A stretch of DNA of 64,000 bases from Onthophagus taurus (taxonomy: Eukaryota > Arthropoda > Insecta > Coleoptera > Scarabaeidae): the NCBI RefSeq assembly GCF_036711975.1, contig NC_091967.1:13950001-14014000 (forward strand), given 5' to 3'. Made by a program: the position numbers and the translations under genes. Of the stretch, positions 24,641 through 39,119 are shown piece by piece (the first letter of the stretch is position 1; each line of letters begins with the position of its first letter). A model generated the notes under the pieces. That model worked only from the letters and a program-made list of their open reading frames with translations. It was not told the DNA's origin and did no database searches.

Positions 24641-27600
24641 ATGCCGGGGCCGCCGCCTCCGCCTCCACCAATTGGGGGGCCGCCGCCACCGCCAGCTTTT
24701 ACGCCTCAAGCTGCTCCAAGTAAAGGAGGTGGCGATCAAAGAGATGCCCTGCTCAGTGCTATAAGAAAAGGAAAAAACTTGAAAAAGACTGTTACCGTTG
24801 ATAAAAGTGGCCCTTGCATACCAGGTTAGTTGGTTAGATGTAAGGTAAATCAAATTAGGTTAAGGTGTCATGTGTTTGAATCACTTTCATGTGTTTTGTT
24901 GAAGAATACAGATCAATTTCTAAATAATTACACTCTATTCTAAGGAATAGGAGTGGTTTTTAATGTTGTTTGAAATTGTTGGGAAAATATGAAGGATAAA
25001 GTTTGTTTAATGAAGTTGTTTTTTATTAAATTGTTATGTTTATTATTTTGCAATGCTTCTTTTTTAAGTGATGATAAGTATTAGTCATCTTTAAATGGAT
25101 TGATTTCTATTTGGACTTATTTTATGACCTATTATTATTTAAAGGTGACTTAAAAATTGGTGGGGTTAAAGTTAACCAACTTAACCAGCCTTGAAAAAAA
25201 AACATGTTCTTTTTAGATTTTTTTTTGTAAACAGTTTTTATGTTTTAATCTAAATATATTTAATGCCTTTCTGATGTTTACTTAGACAAAGGCTATAACA
25301 TTTTAATTAATATACAAACACCAAGTAATCTAATCTTGTTATGGTACAATATTAAGTATTCTAAATAGAGAGGGTCAAATATTACCTATGACTAATATAA
25401 AAACGTGATATATAAATGAGTTCTGAAACCATTTAATGGCAGGCTTTGGTATTTAAACGAATTTATGTTGCTTCATGTTCTGAAATTTGTGCAGTGTTGT
25501 AATCGAAATTTATTCTTGGAATCTGAAATCTGTATAGTGTTATACTAGATTTCTTTGAACCTCAAAATTATGCATGGAATTTATCACTCCAGTTGATATC
25601 AGGAATTCAAGTAGTGTAACTCCAAAATTCTTCTTGGCCTTTGGATTGGCTTGCTTCCATAGTTAAATGTTTCCCTGAACACTGAAATTAGCAATGCAAA
25701 TCTAGACTTTTTCAGAGTCTTGTAACAATTCCACATTCTTTTTGGACTTTGAAATCATTACAGTATAATTCCAAAGTAGCTAGAAAGTCATTGATGTTAT
25801 AGACAGCAGTATCAATTAGTTGGTCTTTAAAAGGGTTCTAAAAGTTGAAATATTTTGCTAGAATTGATCCCTGCAGTATTGATATCATCAAGCTCAGAGC
25901 ATTAATTCGTTTGCTTAAATATGACTACAGCACTACAAATGCACAGATCTATGGTATGTGATACACAAGCAAAGGCAAAAAATGTTGGACAAGTTGAGAA
26001 TAGAGTGTTCTTTCATAAATCTTTAAAACGCCCAGCAAAATTTCTCTATGAATAGGCAAAACAACAGTTAGTCTTGTCGTTATTTAATTAGTGAGCGCTT
26101 CAATACTTATTATACTCTTGTGATCTTATGAATATTGATCAGAAAATCTAAAATTAAAGCATGGCGAAAGATTCACAACGTCCGAAATTGGATAATGAAA
26201 GCAACGTAGTTAATATTTTCAGCTATCAATCTTCGGTATCACCTACAGTATGTTGACAAGCAAAGTTTTGAAAATATTGTTTTTTAACCACTAGTAAATT
26301 TTGAAATTGATCAGATCTTCAAAACCAAATTAAAATCTGTTAACTCTGTAATAATTTAATTTTATCTATAGTTTTTGAGATATTTGTTTTTAACATTATC
26401 TCTATTCGGTTTCAATCGACACGTTGGGCAAATATTTGATGTCGGTTTAAAATTTGCCAAATATCTTATCGGATACCATGAGAGGAAACACGCTTCCTAA
26501 CTTGCTAACTTTTGCGATAGCGGTTCCTATGAAATAGTTATAAATTCATATTTTATGTTGAAAGATATTCGTTTTCAAAGTAATCTCTGAATGTGGTTAT
26601 TCTGAAATCTTGTCTGAATAGTGAGTCATTGCTATTGAACCGAGCGAAATCGATTTTTCAAAACGGATAATATAGTTGTGGGAATTTCCTTTTAGCGTTA
26701 GGTGTTTGAATATAAAGAAAAATTCTATATCGTCTGAGATTTAGTCTTTTTATCAACGTAATAGTGATTTGTGAAACATTTCTTTAGACCGTGCTTTTTC
26801 TCATTCTTGTGGTTATAAAGATGTAATATAAAGATAAAAAATAACATAAAGATGTTCTCTATATTAATTTTAAGAATGATGTATTTCAGTCGTCTTAATC
26901 CTATAATCATTCCTAACATCATTTTTGTTACCTTAATGCCAAAGATTATCATCACTAAAGTTCCCATCGTTTGTTGAGACCATGTTCAACCAAGACTAAT
27001 CATTAAAAATCATGTTACACTGACAATCTCCAAAATGGTTTATCTAATTCGAATGTCGATAAGAACCAAATTAAGCAGAAAGGGAAACACTACTATTACT
27101 GATGTGAGTGTTGCATTCTCTCATAAACCCTTTTATGGATATATTCAAAGAAAATAACACAAAAATTACAAGACCCCGAAGAATTTCTTGGACATCTTTC
27201 AAGTATTGAGACATTTTGAGACAAACTCCAAAGCACTCAAAATAGTGTTGATAATTTTTCCATATCCTGCAATTTTGTTGTCTTCTTCTTCTTTGGATAT
27301 TTCGTTTGTTGATAAGAATGTAGTCTATCTGATTTCGGTGCTTGATTATCTCCAAGACCTCTCCAAGTGTCAGCCTACGTTGTCAACTAATAACAATAAT
27401 ATCTCGTAATTCATAATGGCTCTCGAAGAATCAGATCTGTTGAAAAATAAGGTTATATAATCTATTAATAACAGTTTAATCACAACACATTACAGATCTA
27501 AAGATCATTTAAATAAACATTTAATTCGGAATTTCTCTAAAATCATAAAATTTGAATTTTAGCAACTGCGATGGTAAATTTCGCAAGTTTTAAGTCATTT

Positions 27601-30600
27601 TAAATGTTTCACTGTGTGTGCATACTTGCTATTTAGAAAAAGATTAGATCATCCAGGAGATAGGAGCGGTATATCTTTAACATATTTAAACAATGACTAC
27701 CATCTACTTTCAGTGAATATTTAAATTGGAAATTTTAAACAATTTGTTTACGTTAGGTTTAAACTTATCTTCATTCTTTATTATTTTTCACATAGACGAT
27801 GTATAGAAATATCCATAAAGTTGGAAAGTTATTTCTTTTAACTTTCATCTCATTAAAAACATTCCAAATTTATTTTTGTAACAGTCCTTAAAGTATCCTA
27901 TATTGCAGTTGTATAGGTTGATTCTTTATGTTTTAACTTTTTCAATAAAATAGTAATATATTTTTATTGCGATATAAAGAAGGGAAGTTAATTGCCAATA
28001 AATTTTTTTATTACAATTTAGAAGTTATTGCATAATATTAAATTATTTGTGCACAAATGTCTAATATTATTTATTCCAAAAAAGTACAAAAAATAAAAAT
28101 GATAATATTAATAAACTTCGTAATTCAGTTAATAATAGGATAAACCAATGAAGGATAGATAATATTTAAAGATAAGAAACACTTTTTCTTGTTTAATCTT
28201 CTTATTTGTATTAATTTTTGTAATTAATTTATTATCAATTATTTTTTGTTGTATTATTTTTGCTTCTTAATGGAAGCTTTGTTTATTGAACTGTTTATTC
28301 TTTCTTAGTTCAATATCCCTGCTTAAAAATTTCTATTTATTAGTCATCTGTACGACGACCTTAAACATTGAGTCTTATTGTTAGTCATTTTCTTTGAACA
28401 TTTCAACTCATCTTGTAATCGTATATATGTCACTGTTTGAAATATGGATTTCGTATTACATAGATATACGAGATTCGTGTGGTTTTGATATAATATATTT
28501 CACATATCCAATTTTACACGCAGACCTCTGTTATCTATACCTTGTTGATAAAATATTTATGAGTCACCAGATGGAACATTTTTATCCTTCATATCTTCTC
28601 TTTACACTCGTTACACTCGAGTAGTCCGCTTTATTTTTAACAAAAACCTTTTTATTTTTCTTTAGTGACGTCTTCTAGTATATATCAAATACTATGTTGA
28701 ATTAAACTGATAACATTTTTGTGGAGGTGTTGACTTAATTTATTTTTGATAATCAATTTTTATTTATTTTCCTGTCTCCATCATTTCCTGTATAAATAAT
28801 GTTTATTAAATAAGAATTTAATCAAGGATGTTATTTTAATTTTGCTTGGAAATAAGATATCTAATTTATATTATTAATTTTCTTTTAGGAAAATTATCAA
28901 ATGTCAGCAATAATAATAGTAATACATCTAATAATAATGATGCGAGACCATCAGGACCAACACCGTCAGGACCTCCAAATGGACTTGTAGGTTTAGCTGC
29001 TTTATTTCCCGGCGGGCAAATACCAAAATTACGCCCCGTTGGTAAGTATACTAAAAAAAGATAAATTTGTTATTGATACCCGTGGGGAATTTGATTATAG
29101 TCATGGTTTTGGTTAAAAATATATGTTTGAGTATTGATTAAAATGGGAAAACTTATTACAATTGCGGTTTATGTTTAATTAATATTAATAGAGGAAATTA
29201 CTCTATATTTTTGATTAAAAAGTAATAATGAAAATTGCTATGAGGTTATAAAAACCCATAAAACTTTTATCAAATATTTTAATGCATTTATCTAATAATA
29301 ATATTCGTATAAAACTATCTACTTTTTATATTTAAAAATTATCAAAATTGAGTTCAAACAAATTAGTGGCAAGAATTTTTTAAAATCAATTTAGTAGTTT
29401 AATGGTCTCCACAATGAACTTATATACAACTAAAATTGTTTTGATTTCTTTCAACTAATGATGAGTAAGATTAACATAAGTTTCTATTTCTATGATTTAT
29501 TATTCATTTATACCGAAAAACGGTTATACTTTTGAAAAAAAATTAAAAAAGCTAAGTGGACACTAGGAGCAGTATTTTGCATGTATAATTTGTAATTTAC
29601 ATACTTTCTTAATTATGTTAATAACTAAAACGCTTTTATAGAATATGTTAATCTATACTCTCATATGTATCCTTTTAGACAATGAATAAAGTGATATCAA
29701 TGATCATTACCTCCAAGATATACAAATCCAGATTTTAGGTTTTATTTTCTGTACCTCCAGCGGTATGGAGAGGAGATTCTAAAGCCATTCTGAAACAAAT
29801 TGAAGTTCAGTGACACAATATTCATTACTGACCTTCCGAATATATAAACTGGTTCCAAGGACAGACTGGTTTCAACTTAAACTTTGATGTGCATTCATTG
29901 ATAACTTAACTCTTGTAAACTTAACACTTTTTGGAATAATGCCAGAAGAAGATGCGTTAATCTAAAAGGAAGAGTGCTAGAAATTTTTTGAACTTAACTT
30001 GCAAAATTCTGCACGTCAGACATCTCATATTTAGTCTAATTTGGTTAGCATATCTTTTTGTTTATACTATGAACTTGTTTATTATGTCGACACGAAAACA
30101 TGGTGTTGAATGACGAATTGTTGAAATAGTGCACTTTCGTTTAAGTCTTCTTCCCTATTTTTCCGTTTTTCTACTTTATCTTTGGCTGCGTTTCTCATAT
30201 GAATCTGTTTCTTCATAACAAGAATTATTGAAAGTAAAAATTACCTCGTTCATAACTACTACAAACTTTTCATCTTCATTTTGTATAAAGATATTGACAC
30301 TAAAGCTTTTTAAGGCGTATTCACAATTATTGAACAAGATTGCTAGAGAGCGCAAGATTTTTACTAAAGTTTTAATTAGCCACTTAAGCTTTTCATCTTC
30401 GCTTGACTTTATTCCTTAAAAAATTATTCGATAAAAAAGTTCCTCCATTTGTCAAATAACGACACCTATGACCCTTCTACTCACCGATAGCCAAAACGGA
30501 ACGAAATTCGCTGTACTTACATCAGCTTACTTACCTTTACTTGAAACTTTAAATTACATCATTTATCTTTATTATAATATTGTTGGCTTTCACACAAATT

Positions 30601-33600
30601 TTTTTTTCAAGAAGGTACAATAACTGACTGAAGGAATTATGGATTGGCTATCCAAAGACATTCTGAAGTCTGGGAGACTTTTAACAGTCCACCGCTGAAT
30701 TTACAGATTTTAGAGAAATTTGTCAAAATGAGCTCGAACGTTCCTTGTGTGCAGAATCACAAAATAATAATGATTGGTTAAACCCGCTTTATTAATTTGG
30801 AATTTCAAGTGAATCAAGAAGTTTAACAAGTTGCGTATAATAAAAAAAGTTAATTGTTAAAACTGAATACAATTTTTATAACTTTATTAAATATTTATTA
30901 CGTCAATGATAATTTTGTAATATATATAGATTTAATATCAGTATCAATATTTAAAATTGAAAATACCCATTGCAAAGACATCTAAAAAAAATTTAGTATT
31001 ATTTTAAATGTCATAATGGTTGAGTCAAATTTATTTTTGTCCATTACTTAATTATACCATTTAAAAGAGGAGGTGGAGACTTATGAGGAGATTATTATAT
31101 AAGTAAAATAGTTAACATGTTTTTCCATATACCCATGGCAATCAGTAAGATTTATAATTTAAACGTTAATTTTAATTTAATCATTTTTTTAATAAATAAA
31201 TTCTTTTTTATAAAGGTGGTAATCATTCATCAAATAATAGTAATGGTCATGGAACGACTAGCCAAAGATCACCAGATTCAACCGTACAACAAAAAAACTT
31301 TGTCAATACGCAGAATGAAATTAAAAAACGAATGGCGAACGACAATAAAAATAGGGGTCCTCCTCCTCCAGCTCCAAGTAGAACACCCAGTTCCGATGAT
31401 AACACGCCAAGGAAATTTCCAGTTCCGAGTAGAAACGGTAGCGCAAATCACCACGTGCACACAAAACCAGGCAGCGTGTCCGATTTATCGTCGATTACTT
31501 TCGAACACAACCGAAGCGCCTTGCACAAACGAGCGGTCAGTAATTCAAACATTGGCGTTACGGAAAGTTCGGAGATCAGCAACCGACCAACAAATCTCCA
31601 TCCAAAACCGAGTTATGGTAAACCGAACGTTGCTCCTAAGCCGCCGGTTCTTAACGGAAAAATAAAACCTTTAAACCGGACGCAAAGTATGAAAAATCCT
31701 CGGTCACCGTCTCCTCAAAGCCCGGGAACGCTTGAAAAGAATATTTCTAATTTCGGGACGGTGAGAAATTTGAAGCCGGATATAAAAGACGCTTTAGCGA
31801 GTATACATCAAAAAGGACATAGAGCACCAATGGCTGATAGACCAAAGGGACCACCTCCATCAATTCCTCAACAGCCTGGTGGCTATGGATCTCAAGTGTC
31901 TCTTACGTCTAGTAAAAGTATTAAACATCCGGGACACGCGCCGCCTCCGCCACCGCCGTCCATGGTTACTGCTCCAAATCAACCACCTCCTGTTCCTCCA
32001 CATAGAACTGCGCCACATGTACCTCCAAGAACTGTACCTCCACCTCCAGTAAGTAATTCAAATAATTACTAAATAATACAAAAAATTAATAAATAAGTAC
32101 CTGTATAAAATTGTTGGAAGGATTCAGATAAGTAAACCTGGTTCGTCATCACATAAACCATAACAAAAATCCAATAAGCTGTTTTTGAGATAATTATAAT
32201 GTCTTGATTTTACCGTTACCTATAGGGTCGTTCAAAAAATTAGCATTACGTTATAAAAATTTCAATTTAATGTCAATAAATCCTAATATTATAAAGTTTA
32301 TTACAACTAATAATTTCATTAATTAATTTTTAATTTAGCCCTCTTTGTCTTCCAATGGCAACGCGCCTCCACCTCCACCGAGAATCTACTCCATGAAAGA
32401 CAATAACCTAAGTAGACAGTCTTCGTCGCCATCCGATTTCGAAGCGAGGTTCAAATTTCCGGATGTTAGCACATTTCCGGCACCGCCAAAATTTAAAGGT
32501 GTTGAAAAAATTTATGGGAAACCAGGTAAATCAAAGATCACAAATTGATTCAGACCATTTTTTTTTATTGGACACTTTTTCCATCATTATGTACAATCAA
32601 AAATGAAACAAACATTTATTTTAATTTGCTAAATTTAGCATGCAAATTATCTAGAAATCATAATTAGTAACTGCTTGAAGTGTAATGAGATGATGATAAA
32701 AGTGGTCTTAATTCGATTATTAAGATAAGTTTTGATGTCACAGTATGAATATTAATAGCAATATTTTAATTTGTTAATAGCAAAGCTGTTTTTTTATTAT
32801 TTATGTTGCGATTTTTTTATGCGCTTTGCTTCGATGTAGTAAATGGATCTATATTTTTGAAGATGCAGCTTGCAAAACCTACTTTTCTATATGCAGAATT
32901 TTAAGACTTCATTATGTAAGTTTGGTGTTGGCCCCCCTTTCTTCGTAGGTGTTTGAAATAACGGTTTTGTTAAATGTAGTCTATTTTTTTTGCATGTATT
33001 TATGTTCAATCACTAAACTATACAGAATAATTTCAAAGTTAACATTTTATTTTTTATTGTAGAAGTAATTTTTGTTTGGCAATCAAACATGACTTTTGCA
33101 AGGTATTCAAATTAACAAAAAAAAACATTTATTTCATTTTTTGCAACCAACTTCAATGGGAGTAATGCAACTCTTTAAGGTGTTGAACTTGTTACTTATT
33201 TAAGAATGTAGGTATGAAGACTTTCACTGCCAATGTTAATTGAACTAACACTGACACTATCAATGGAATTAACAGTAGACCTTAGAAATCTTCGGATTAA
33301 GCTGTGCGTCTTTTAAAAAAGTATTTGACCTTTCTTATTTCTTAAATTTCTTCAGAAATAAGTTCGATGTGAAGAAGGTTGCAACATGGAATCAAACATG
33401 AAACATCAAACACTTTTTTAAAAGACTTTGTTCTTAAATTCTAGGTCTACTGTTAGTTCTAATGATAGTGTTAGTTCTAGTTCAACATTAAGAATTGTTG
33501 CATAACTCTTCCAGGCATAGAATACCTGGACTAAAGATTATTCTTAGATAATGTGTATATAAAATGAATAATAACCATTTGCTGAAATAAAATAAATGTT

Positions 33601-34144
33601 TATCCTATCTTGTAAATACTTATGACTTTAAGATATAGCTATCTTTTTGGCTTTCTACATATTAATTTATTACTTACTCTATATTATATTTTATAATTTT
33701 TTAGTCGCCTCTTTATGATAACCACAAAAAAAGCCATAGAAAACTTTGAAATAATTCTTTATAATTATTATACAACTTAAAATTTTTATTTTCTTTCACA
33801 TTATTTTTTTGTTTCTTTAGCCTCGACCACGTAACGGACTGAAAGCATGGTATTTTCACCCCCCACCCACACTTCGGACTGATTGCATGGCATTGTGTGA
33901 ACTAACTTAACCCCAACCCATATCACTCCTATTGTGTTAACTTACAAAGAAATGAAAAACGAAAAAAAAAAAAACAATAATGAATATCAAAATCATCTTG
34001 GATAACTGAGAAGGTTTTTTAGGTTATTTTTGTTGTAGTTGTTGCTATCTATTTTTTATAGCTGGCGGTAAGCAGCCGGCTCCGTTGCCCCCTAACCATG
34101 TCATCTTGAATAACAACCGCCTGTGGGAATCGTCGACTTGCTAG
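24641..34144 (+). CDS. Vrp1: Verprolin / WASP-interacting protein (WIP family)
   Basis: Five coding exons (24641-24824, 28889-29041, 31216-32048, 32339-32525, 34062-34144) encode 479 residues. The N-terminus begins with MPGPPPPPPP, followed by a WH2 actin-binding motif (about 31-58) with DALLSAIRKGKNLKK. The middle is Ser/Pro-rich with many polyproline runs (SH3 and profilin sites). Near the C-terminus FEARFKFPDVSTFPAPPKF (about 425-445) is the WASP-binding segment. An in-frame TAA lies 12 nt before the ATG, fixing the start. The protein stabilises WASP and promotes Arp2/3-driven actin assembly; in flies it is needed for myoblast fusion. Exon 5 contributes only 27 codons, ending LWESSTC. Introns of 1.5-4 kb may hide alternative exons, one candidate being at 33823. 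Confidence 0.9.
24825..28888. other. Verprolin intron 1
   Basis: A 4.1 kb A+T-rich intron. I see no reverse transcriptase, transposase, tandem array or coding exon with family resemblance; short open frames at 26725-26967, 27071-27409 and 28394-28624 look accidental. Confidence 0.5.
29042..31215. other. Verprolin intron 2
   Basis: A 2.2 kb A+T-rich intron with nothing recognisable on either strand. Confidence 0.5.
33230..33485. repeat. Diverged inverted copy of the CTAGTTCTAG-type satellite motif
   Basis: Within Verprolin intron 4, GAACTAACACTGACACTATC at 33240 and the reverse-oriented GATAGTGTTAGTTCTAGTTC at 33463 form the outer part of a large imperfect palindrome. The wording is that of the hairpin satellite at 53.1-54.2 kb, so the two loci share a repeat family. 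Confidence 0.6.
33823..33911 (+). other. Vrp1: Possible alternative last exon of Verprolin
   Basis: A good acceptor (T-rich tract then CTTTAG) ends at 33822. If spliced from exon 3 (phase 0 donor at 32048) the frame stays open for 29 codons, containing PRPRNGLKAW and a further proline run, then stops. It would replace the WASP-binding end. From exon 4 the frame stops at once. There is no transcript evidence. Confidence 0.3.
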
Positions 34145-35269
34145 CAGCAGCTGGCATAGCACCACATCCACTGCTCAAAATTGTGCAATTACGTGCATTC
34201 GTTGTTCTGCCGAAAGAATCATTAGTTTATGATTCGTTTCGGCCATATCATAACAATTTAAATTTACATTATTTAATCGTAGCGTTTTTATTTAATTTAT
34301 TATTCAAAATACGTTTTGGGAATATTTAAATATCGCTGTGGGGAAAGTGTCGTTAGTTAGGAGGTTAGGAAACTTTAACAAAAAATAACTGCATAAAATA
34401 ATAGTATAACAACGAATTATATGAATTTAAAAAGGGCATAAGATTAAATGATTCTGTCGTTGTCATTGACAGTCAAAATTTATTGCATGCCACGATACAA
34501 GGTGATACAAATTTAATTTTTGAAATAATAAGGGAATGTAAAAATACTGTTTGAGTTGTTATAAATTTGGTAATGTGTTTTATCATCCTTGGGAATGAGT
34601 CATTTTCATTTATTTAATGGTTATTAATTTATTGGCCAATAACAACTGGTTATGAGTAGATTATAATAAAGAAGAATTAAAAGTAGTTTTGCAAGCTTGG
34701 ATAAAATTTCAATAAATAATTGAAACTAAAAAAATCTTTCTGTAATTACGCTTTGTTGGTACATGCTACAAATAGAAGTGTATCAAAAAGCATTTTTATC
34801 CTATTTTTTAATTACTGGCAATTTTTTGTTATGTTTTCTGCCTTCGTTTTTACCCCATTATTCTTGTGCTGTTTGAACCATTATGTTTCAAAATCTTTCC
34901 TATTTGTAGTCAAAAAATATAGTCGAAGAGAATTTTATCTTTGTCCTTCCAAGCAGTTAGTTCCTGGACTTATTGTAATTCGGAATTAGACATGATTTAA
35001 CCAACATGATAAGTACTCTTAAAAATATATTTGTTATCTGGTACAACATTTACATCTCACATTTAAGTTTTAATTATTACTCACTTGCTCATTTGGTGTT
35101 GGGTTTGAATAATTGAAACGATCAGTATAAAACCAAATAGTTCAATATAGTGTAAAAGTCAAAAGGGAATATAGCCTGAATAGATATATATTTATGTAAT
35201 TACACCAAACCATAAATATCTCTTATGCCATTTGAAATATCTTTATTTTGAACAAGGTATCGGAATTGC

Positions 35270-35610
35270 GCAGCCCTTTTTGGGTACAAAGAATAGTAAA
35301 AGGTAAAAATTGCGGCATTGCATGACCGAAGAATTTAAGTATGCGAAGCTGGATTGTTGTATTTTCAACATTCATCGGCAACATATCACTTCAATAGCTT
35401 CAATTCTCCTTCGACGTGCAGCATTCATGGTCTAAGATTCTGAGCCATATGTTGCAATAGGAAACACTTCATCTTGTTTTGGTTTCTTTGCAGAGACGGT
35501 TTACCCAGATTTTAACCAGTCTCCCCAAATCTTTTGCCATTCCGATTCTTCTTTTTATTTCTTGTTATATATAATCCATTTTTAACTTCTATGTCATAGA
35601 TTAGCTGCAA
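35270..35610 (-). mobile_element. 3' end of a non-LTR retroelement ORF
   Basis: Minus-strand reading gives the block YGSES-TMNAARRRRIEAIE followed by a broken CCRRMLKI-like motif, the typical post-RT region of RTE-like insect elements, with stops inside. Confidence 0.6.
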
Positions 35611-36105
35611 CGGTTGAGATACTATAATCTAGTAGAATCTAGGAGGATGCAAAGCAACATGCCTTTGTATGATTGGTACCAATTTTACTGAAAACAGTTT
35701 ACTGAAAACAAACAAAGAAATGTTTACGTTAGTTAACATTTTCAATACAAGGAAGCTATTGAGCATCAACATTGATCTTGGAATTTCTAAATCCATGTCA
35801 GAATAAGGAACTGCAATCCCAAAGAACGTTACAAGATGCTTTTGATCTACCGAACATGCAAGTACGTCATCACACACCATCTCACGTGATACTTAGCTAT
35901 GATCCATCCATATATTGGTCACAAACCTTGGGTGATGTTGAGGTCACAAAGTATAAAGGTGTCTCCAAATATAGAGCGGCAAATGCGTTTCAGCAACGCG
36001 CAGCGTTCGCAGGACACAATTCTGCTACGCGCAAGTTTGGACATGCCAAAGAATGCTCGCCATGCACTTGCTAAAAATGTACAGTTACAAGCAGAAAGAA
36101 GAGTG

Positions 36106-36222
36106 TGACACAGAATAACCAGATAAGTCACTTGGGGTATCTAAATCATAACGTCACTGCAAAGACGCAGAAAAATCAATTTTGGCGGGATACCCCCAGT
36201 GACTTTTCTGGTTATTCTGTGC
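36106..36222. repeat. Short element with inverted termini CACAGAATAACCAGA
   Basis: The left arm (36108-36140) reads CACAGAATAACCAGATAAGT and the right arm is its reverse complement with few changes, running to 36222, around a core of about 50 bp. Likely a small MITE; no target duplication was assigned. Confidence 0.6.
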
Positions 36223-38689
36223 GTTTGAGTCCCTTTTTTAAGATGGCGGAATTTAAAATCCAACTAATCCAGTCAACATAAAAACTAAGCAGACTATCTT
36301 GAATGGCATAGTTTGAGTGGCCTCTCTGAATTAAAGTATTGTTTGTATTTTAGTTGTTATCTACTACGCCAAATTGTTTGCTTAATATGAATACATATTT
36401 GGTTTTTGTGCAACTTTCATTACTTATGTATAATGATGCATGGATTGATATGATTTAATTCAAGTATGATATTTTATTCGAAACATTCAACAATTATTTT
36501 ATTGCGGAACAATTTCGATTCTTTGTATCTTTCTTCCTTACATTTTTTGCATAAACAAGCATGAAATCGTCATCTTCCCTTTTTAATATAAATTTAGTAC
36601 TCATCAATTTGTTATTTTTTAGTGTTTCAACCTTATTCTTTCCAAATATTAAATTTGAATCGCCTTGTACAATAATAGTTAAAGGTTATCGCAAGATATT
36701 GTTACATTTATGAGATGGTATAGAATTATAATAATTATTAGCGTTAACAAAGATGTTTTACATAATCACAGTAACAGAAGATTAAGTATAAATGAATGTA
36801 GGATAATTTATAATCTGGAAAACTAAAGAAAATTTTAAAAAGAACAAGTAACTGTTTTTAAAAGTCTTGTCTAAGCTTACAAGGAATGACACAGATAACC
36901 TTTTAAATAATATAATAATGCACATCTTTCCTAAATGTTTTAAAATATACACGATGGCAAAAAAGTACATCTTCCTAACCTTACCCTTATGTTGCGTCTG
37001 ACGATACCCTATCGAAATAAGGTTAAAATGATGGAGATGGAGGAGAGGGGGGATATAAAAAAACGTTAGTCTTCATGGCTGTGGCTAATCTATATCAATG
37101 TATAATTGTACATTTTCCGGGATAATTTTCCCGCGTTCAAACGGAGCATTAAGCTAGTTATTGTTACACACGCACTGGGTTTTTTTTTGAACGATGTCGA
37201 CGCCTTTTTGTGATAAGACTGCTGCTTCGTCAGGTGACTTCGAAATATATATTATAAAATATATATTCAATCGATTAAAAATTAATTAAAAAGGTTTTGT
37301 TTACCGTTTTATTATTATTATTCAAATCAACTTTTTCTTTCTATGGTATTTTCATTAACGATTAAAACCCACAATTTCATTTGATAAATATTTTGAGATT
37401 ACGTGGTTTTCAACCGTAAATGAAGTTAAAATTGTATTTATTATTTTCCGTCTGTGTATTTTTATTTTATTATATTTTATTTATAATGTTTTTTTTTCTC
37501 TTTTAAAACAAAATCCGCAAAAAAAAATCATAATCAAAGTGTACATGAAATTTACATATTATAATAAGTATATTTTGTAAAAGATGTTTTTTTCCGCGTT
37601 GGATGAATTTGCATAGTCAATTTTTTTACTCCCCTTATAGATAATCAAATACATACACCTGTTGCGAATTCACTTTAATGTTGTTTAAGTAATACCAAAA
37701 TTTAAAAACTAACGATACGAAAAACGTGTGAAATGCTGTAAAAACGTTAAGCGGACATTTTTTTCTTTCGTGTTTTTAGATTAAAAAAAAAAAATTAAAA
37801 ATAGGAAAATCACTAGGTACTTACTAGGTAAACGGTTCGAGTTTGGCGATAATAATTAATCGATGTGAAGAAGAAAGGGACGCAATATTTTACCTAATTA
37901 AATAAAAACCTTCCTACTTTGGTATTTATTAAAATTTTGCTTCCAGATGTTATCTTATTAATTATTATTCCTTTTTTTAATTGCAGCTTTCGTTAAGCTC
38001 ATACTTATAATAGTCATTATGTATTAACGTTGTATTATTATTATTATTCACTTATTAAGTTTCTCTATTATTTTTTTTTTGTTTTTGTACCGTATCATTA
38101 TTAGCTCATACTTTCCTTAATTACTTCTTTTAACATTTAATTTTTATTTTGTATTTACTAGTCAAGTCGCATTTTTAACGATTCATTTATCCCATTGTAT
38201 AAGAAGTACAGTGCCTAAAATCTAAATAATAAACACTAATGTATATAAGAAATTGTACATATGTAAAGACTTAATAAAAATAAATCATGTTAAATATTTT
38301 TTATGGTTTACTTTAATAATTACCTTTATTTTCTTTCCTTTTTCTTTGAATTACAATAATAAATCATTTAATAAATATTCATTTATTGGAAATATATTAT
38401 TTATTTTGTTAATAACACAAAATGAATACACTATTGTTTATATAGTTAAATAGGTTGTTATATTTAGTTCGCGAATTCATAGATTTGGAACTGATCTGAA
38501 GTTTAAACTTACCTCTAAAATAAAAAAAAAATATGATTTTGCGCTGTTTTGTTTCATTGTTATAGAATCCTTTTCGATCAACATATCTGTTAGTCTTACT
38601 CCCATTTCTAAACACTTAATAACTGTTTTGAGAGTTAAAGAGTTAACATAGCTGGAAAAGTATTTTCATTATTTTCATCACTGTCACTG

Positions 38690-39090
38690 CATTCATAATT
38701 TATCATCAGTTACTAAATCTGCCAGCTCTTCTTCTTTCGGTTCAGAATCATGTGACTCAAGTAGCTCTTCAATATCTGTCAGTTGAATGATGATCATTAA
38801 ACCATCTCCCTGGTAATGACCCAACAAACTCATCTCTCTCTGTTGTGACAACATTTGGCCAGATTTTCCTCCAGCAACCATTCAATGTGGATTTTTCAAT
38901 TCACCGCGCGACTCTTCATTAATTTTCCAGCATTATAGTAAAGTTATATCGTTTGAACAAATCAGAAGAGTAACATGGTCTTTAGCCACCTTATACCTAA
39001 CCAGGAGCCGTTTTTTTATTTTTGGATATGAAAGTTCTTGAGGGCAAAAAAGGCCGGTCTCATCTGCATTGAATCCTTGCTGCGGGACTT
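38690..39090 (-). mobile_element. Tigger/pogo transposase remnant
   Basis: The minus strand near 39085 reads GFNADETGLF, the second strand of the DDE core of Tigger-like transposases with its aspartate. Further on, after a frame change, 38881-38693 gives DIEELLESHDSEPKEEELADL, the acidic C-terminal tail of the same family. Frameshifts and missing parts make it inactive. Confidence 0.7.
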
Positions 39091-39119
39091 TGTGCTGCCA
39101 GAGCCAGCAGTTAGTATAT

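Noticed and set aside
24608-24853. Arg/Trp/Pro-rich minus-strand frame opposite Verprolin exon 1
   Set aside because: Shadow of the polyproline codons on the other strand.
31117-31665. 182-codon plus-strand frame overlapping Verprolin exon 3
   Set aside because: Out of frame with the family motifs; the true frame has a phase-consistent acceptor at 31216 and reads the WIP sequence.
34720-34989. Hydrophobic 89-codon frame in the Verprolin 3' flank
   Set aside because: Phe/Leu-rich translation is expected by chance from T-rich DNA; no start context, partner exon or family match.
35772-36108. Open frames of 69-100 codons before the inverted-repeat element
   Set aside because: Open on both strands with no nameable domain; likely part of a decayed repeat.
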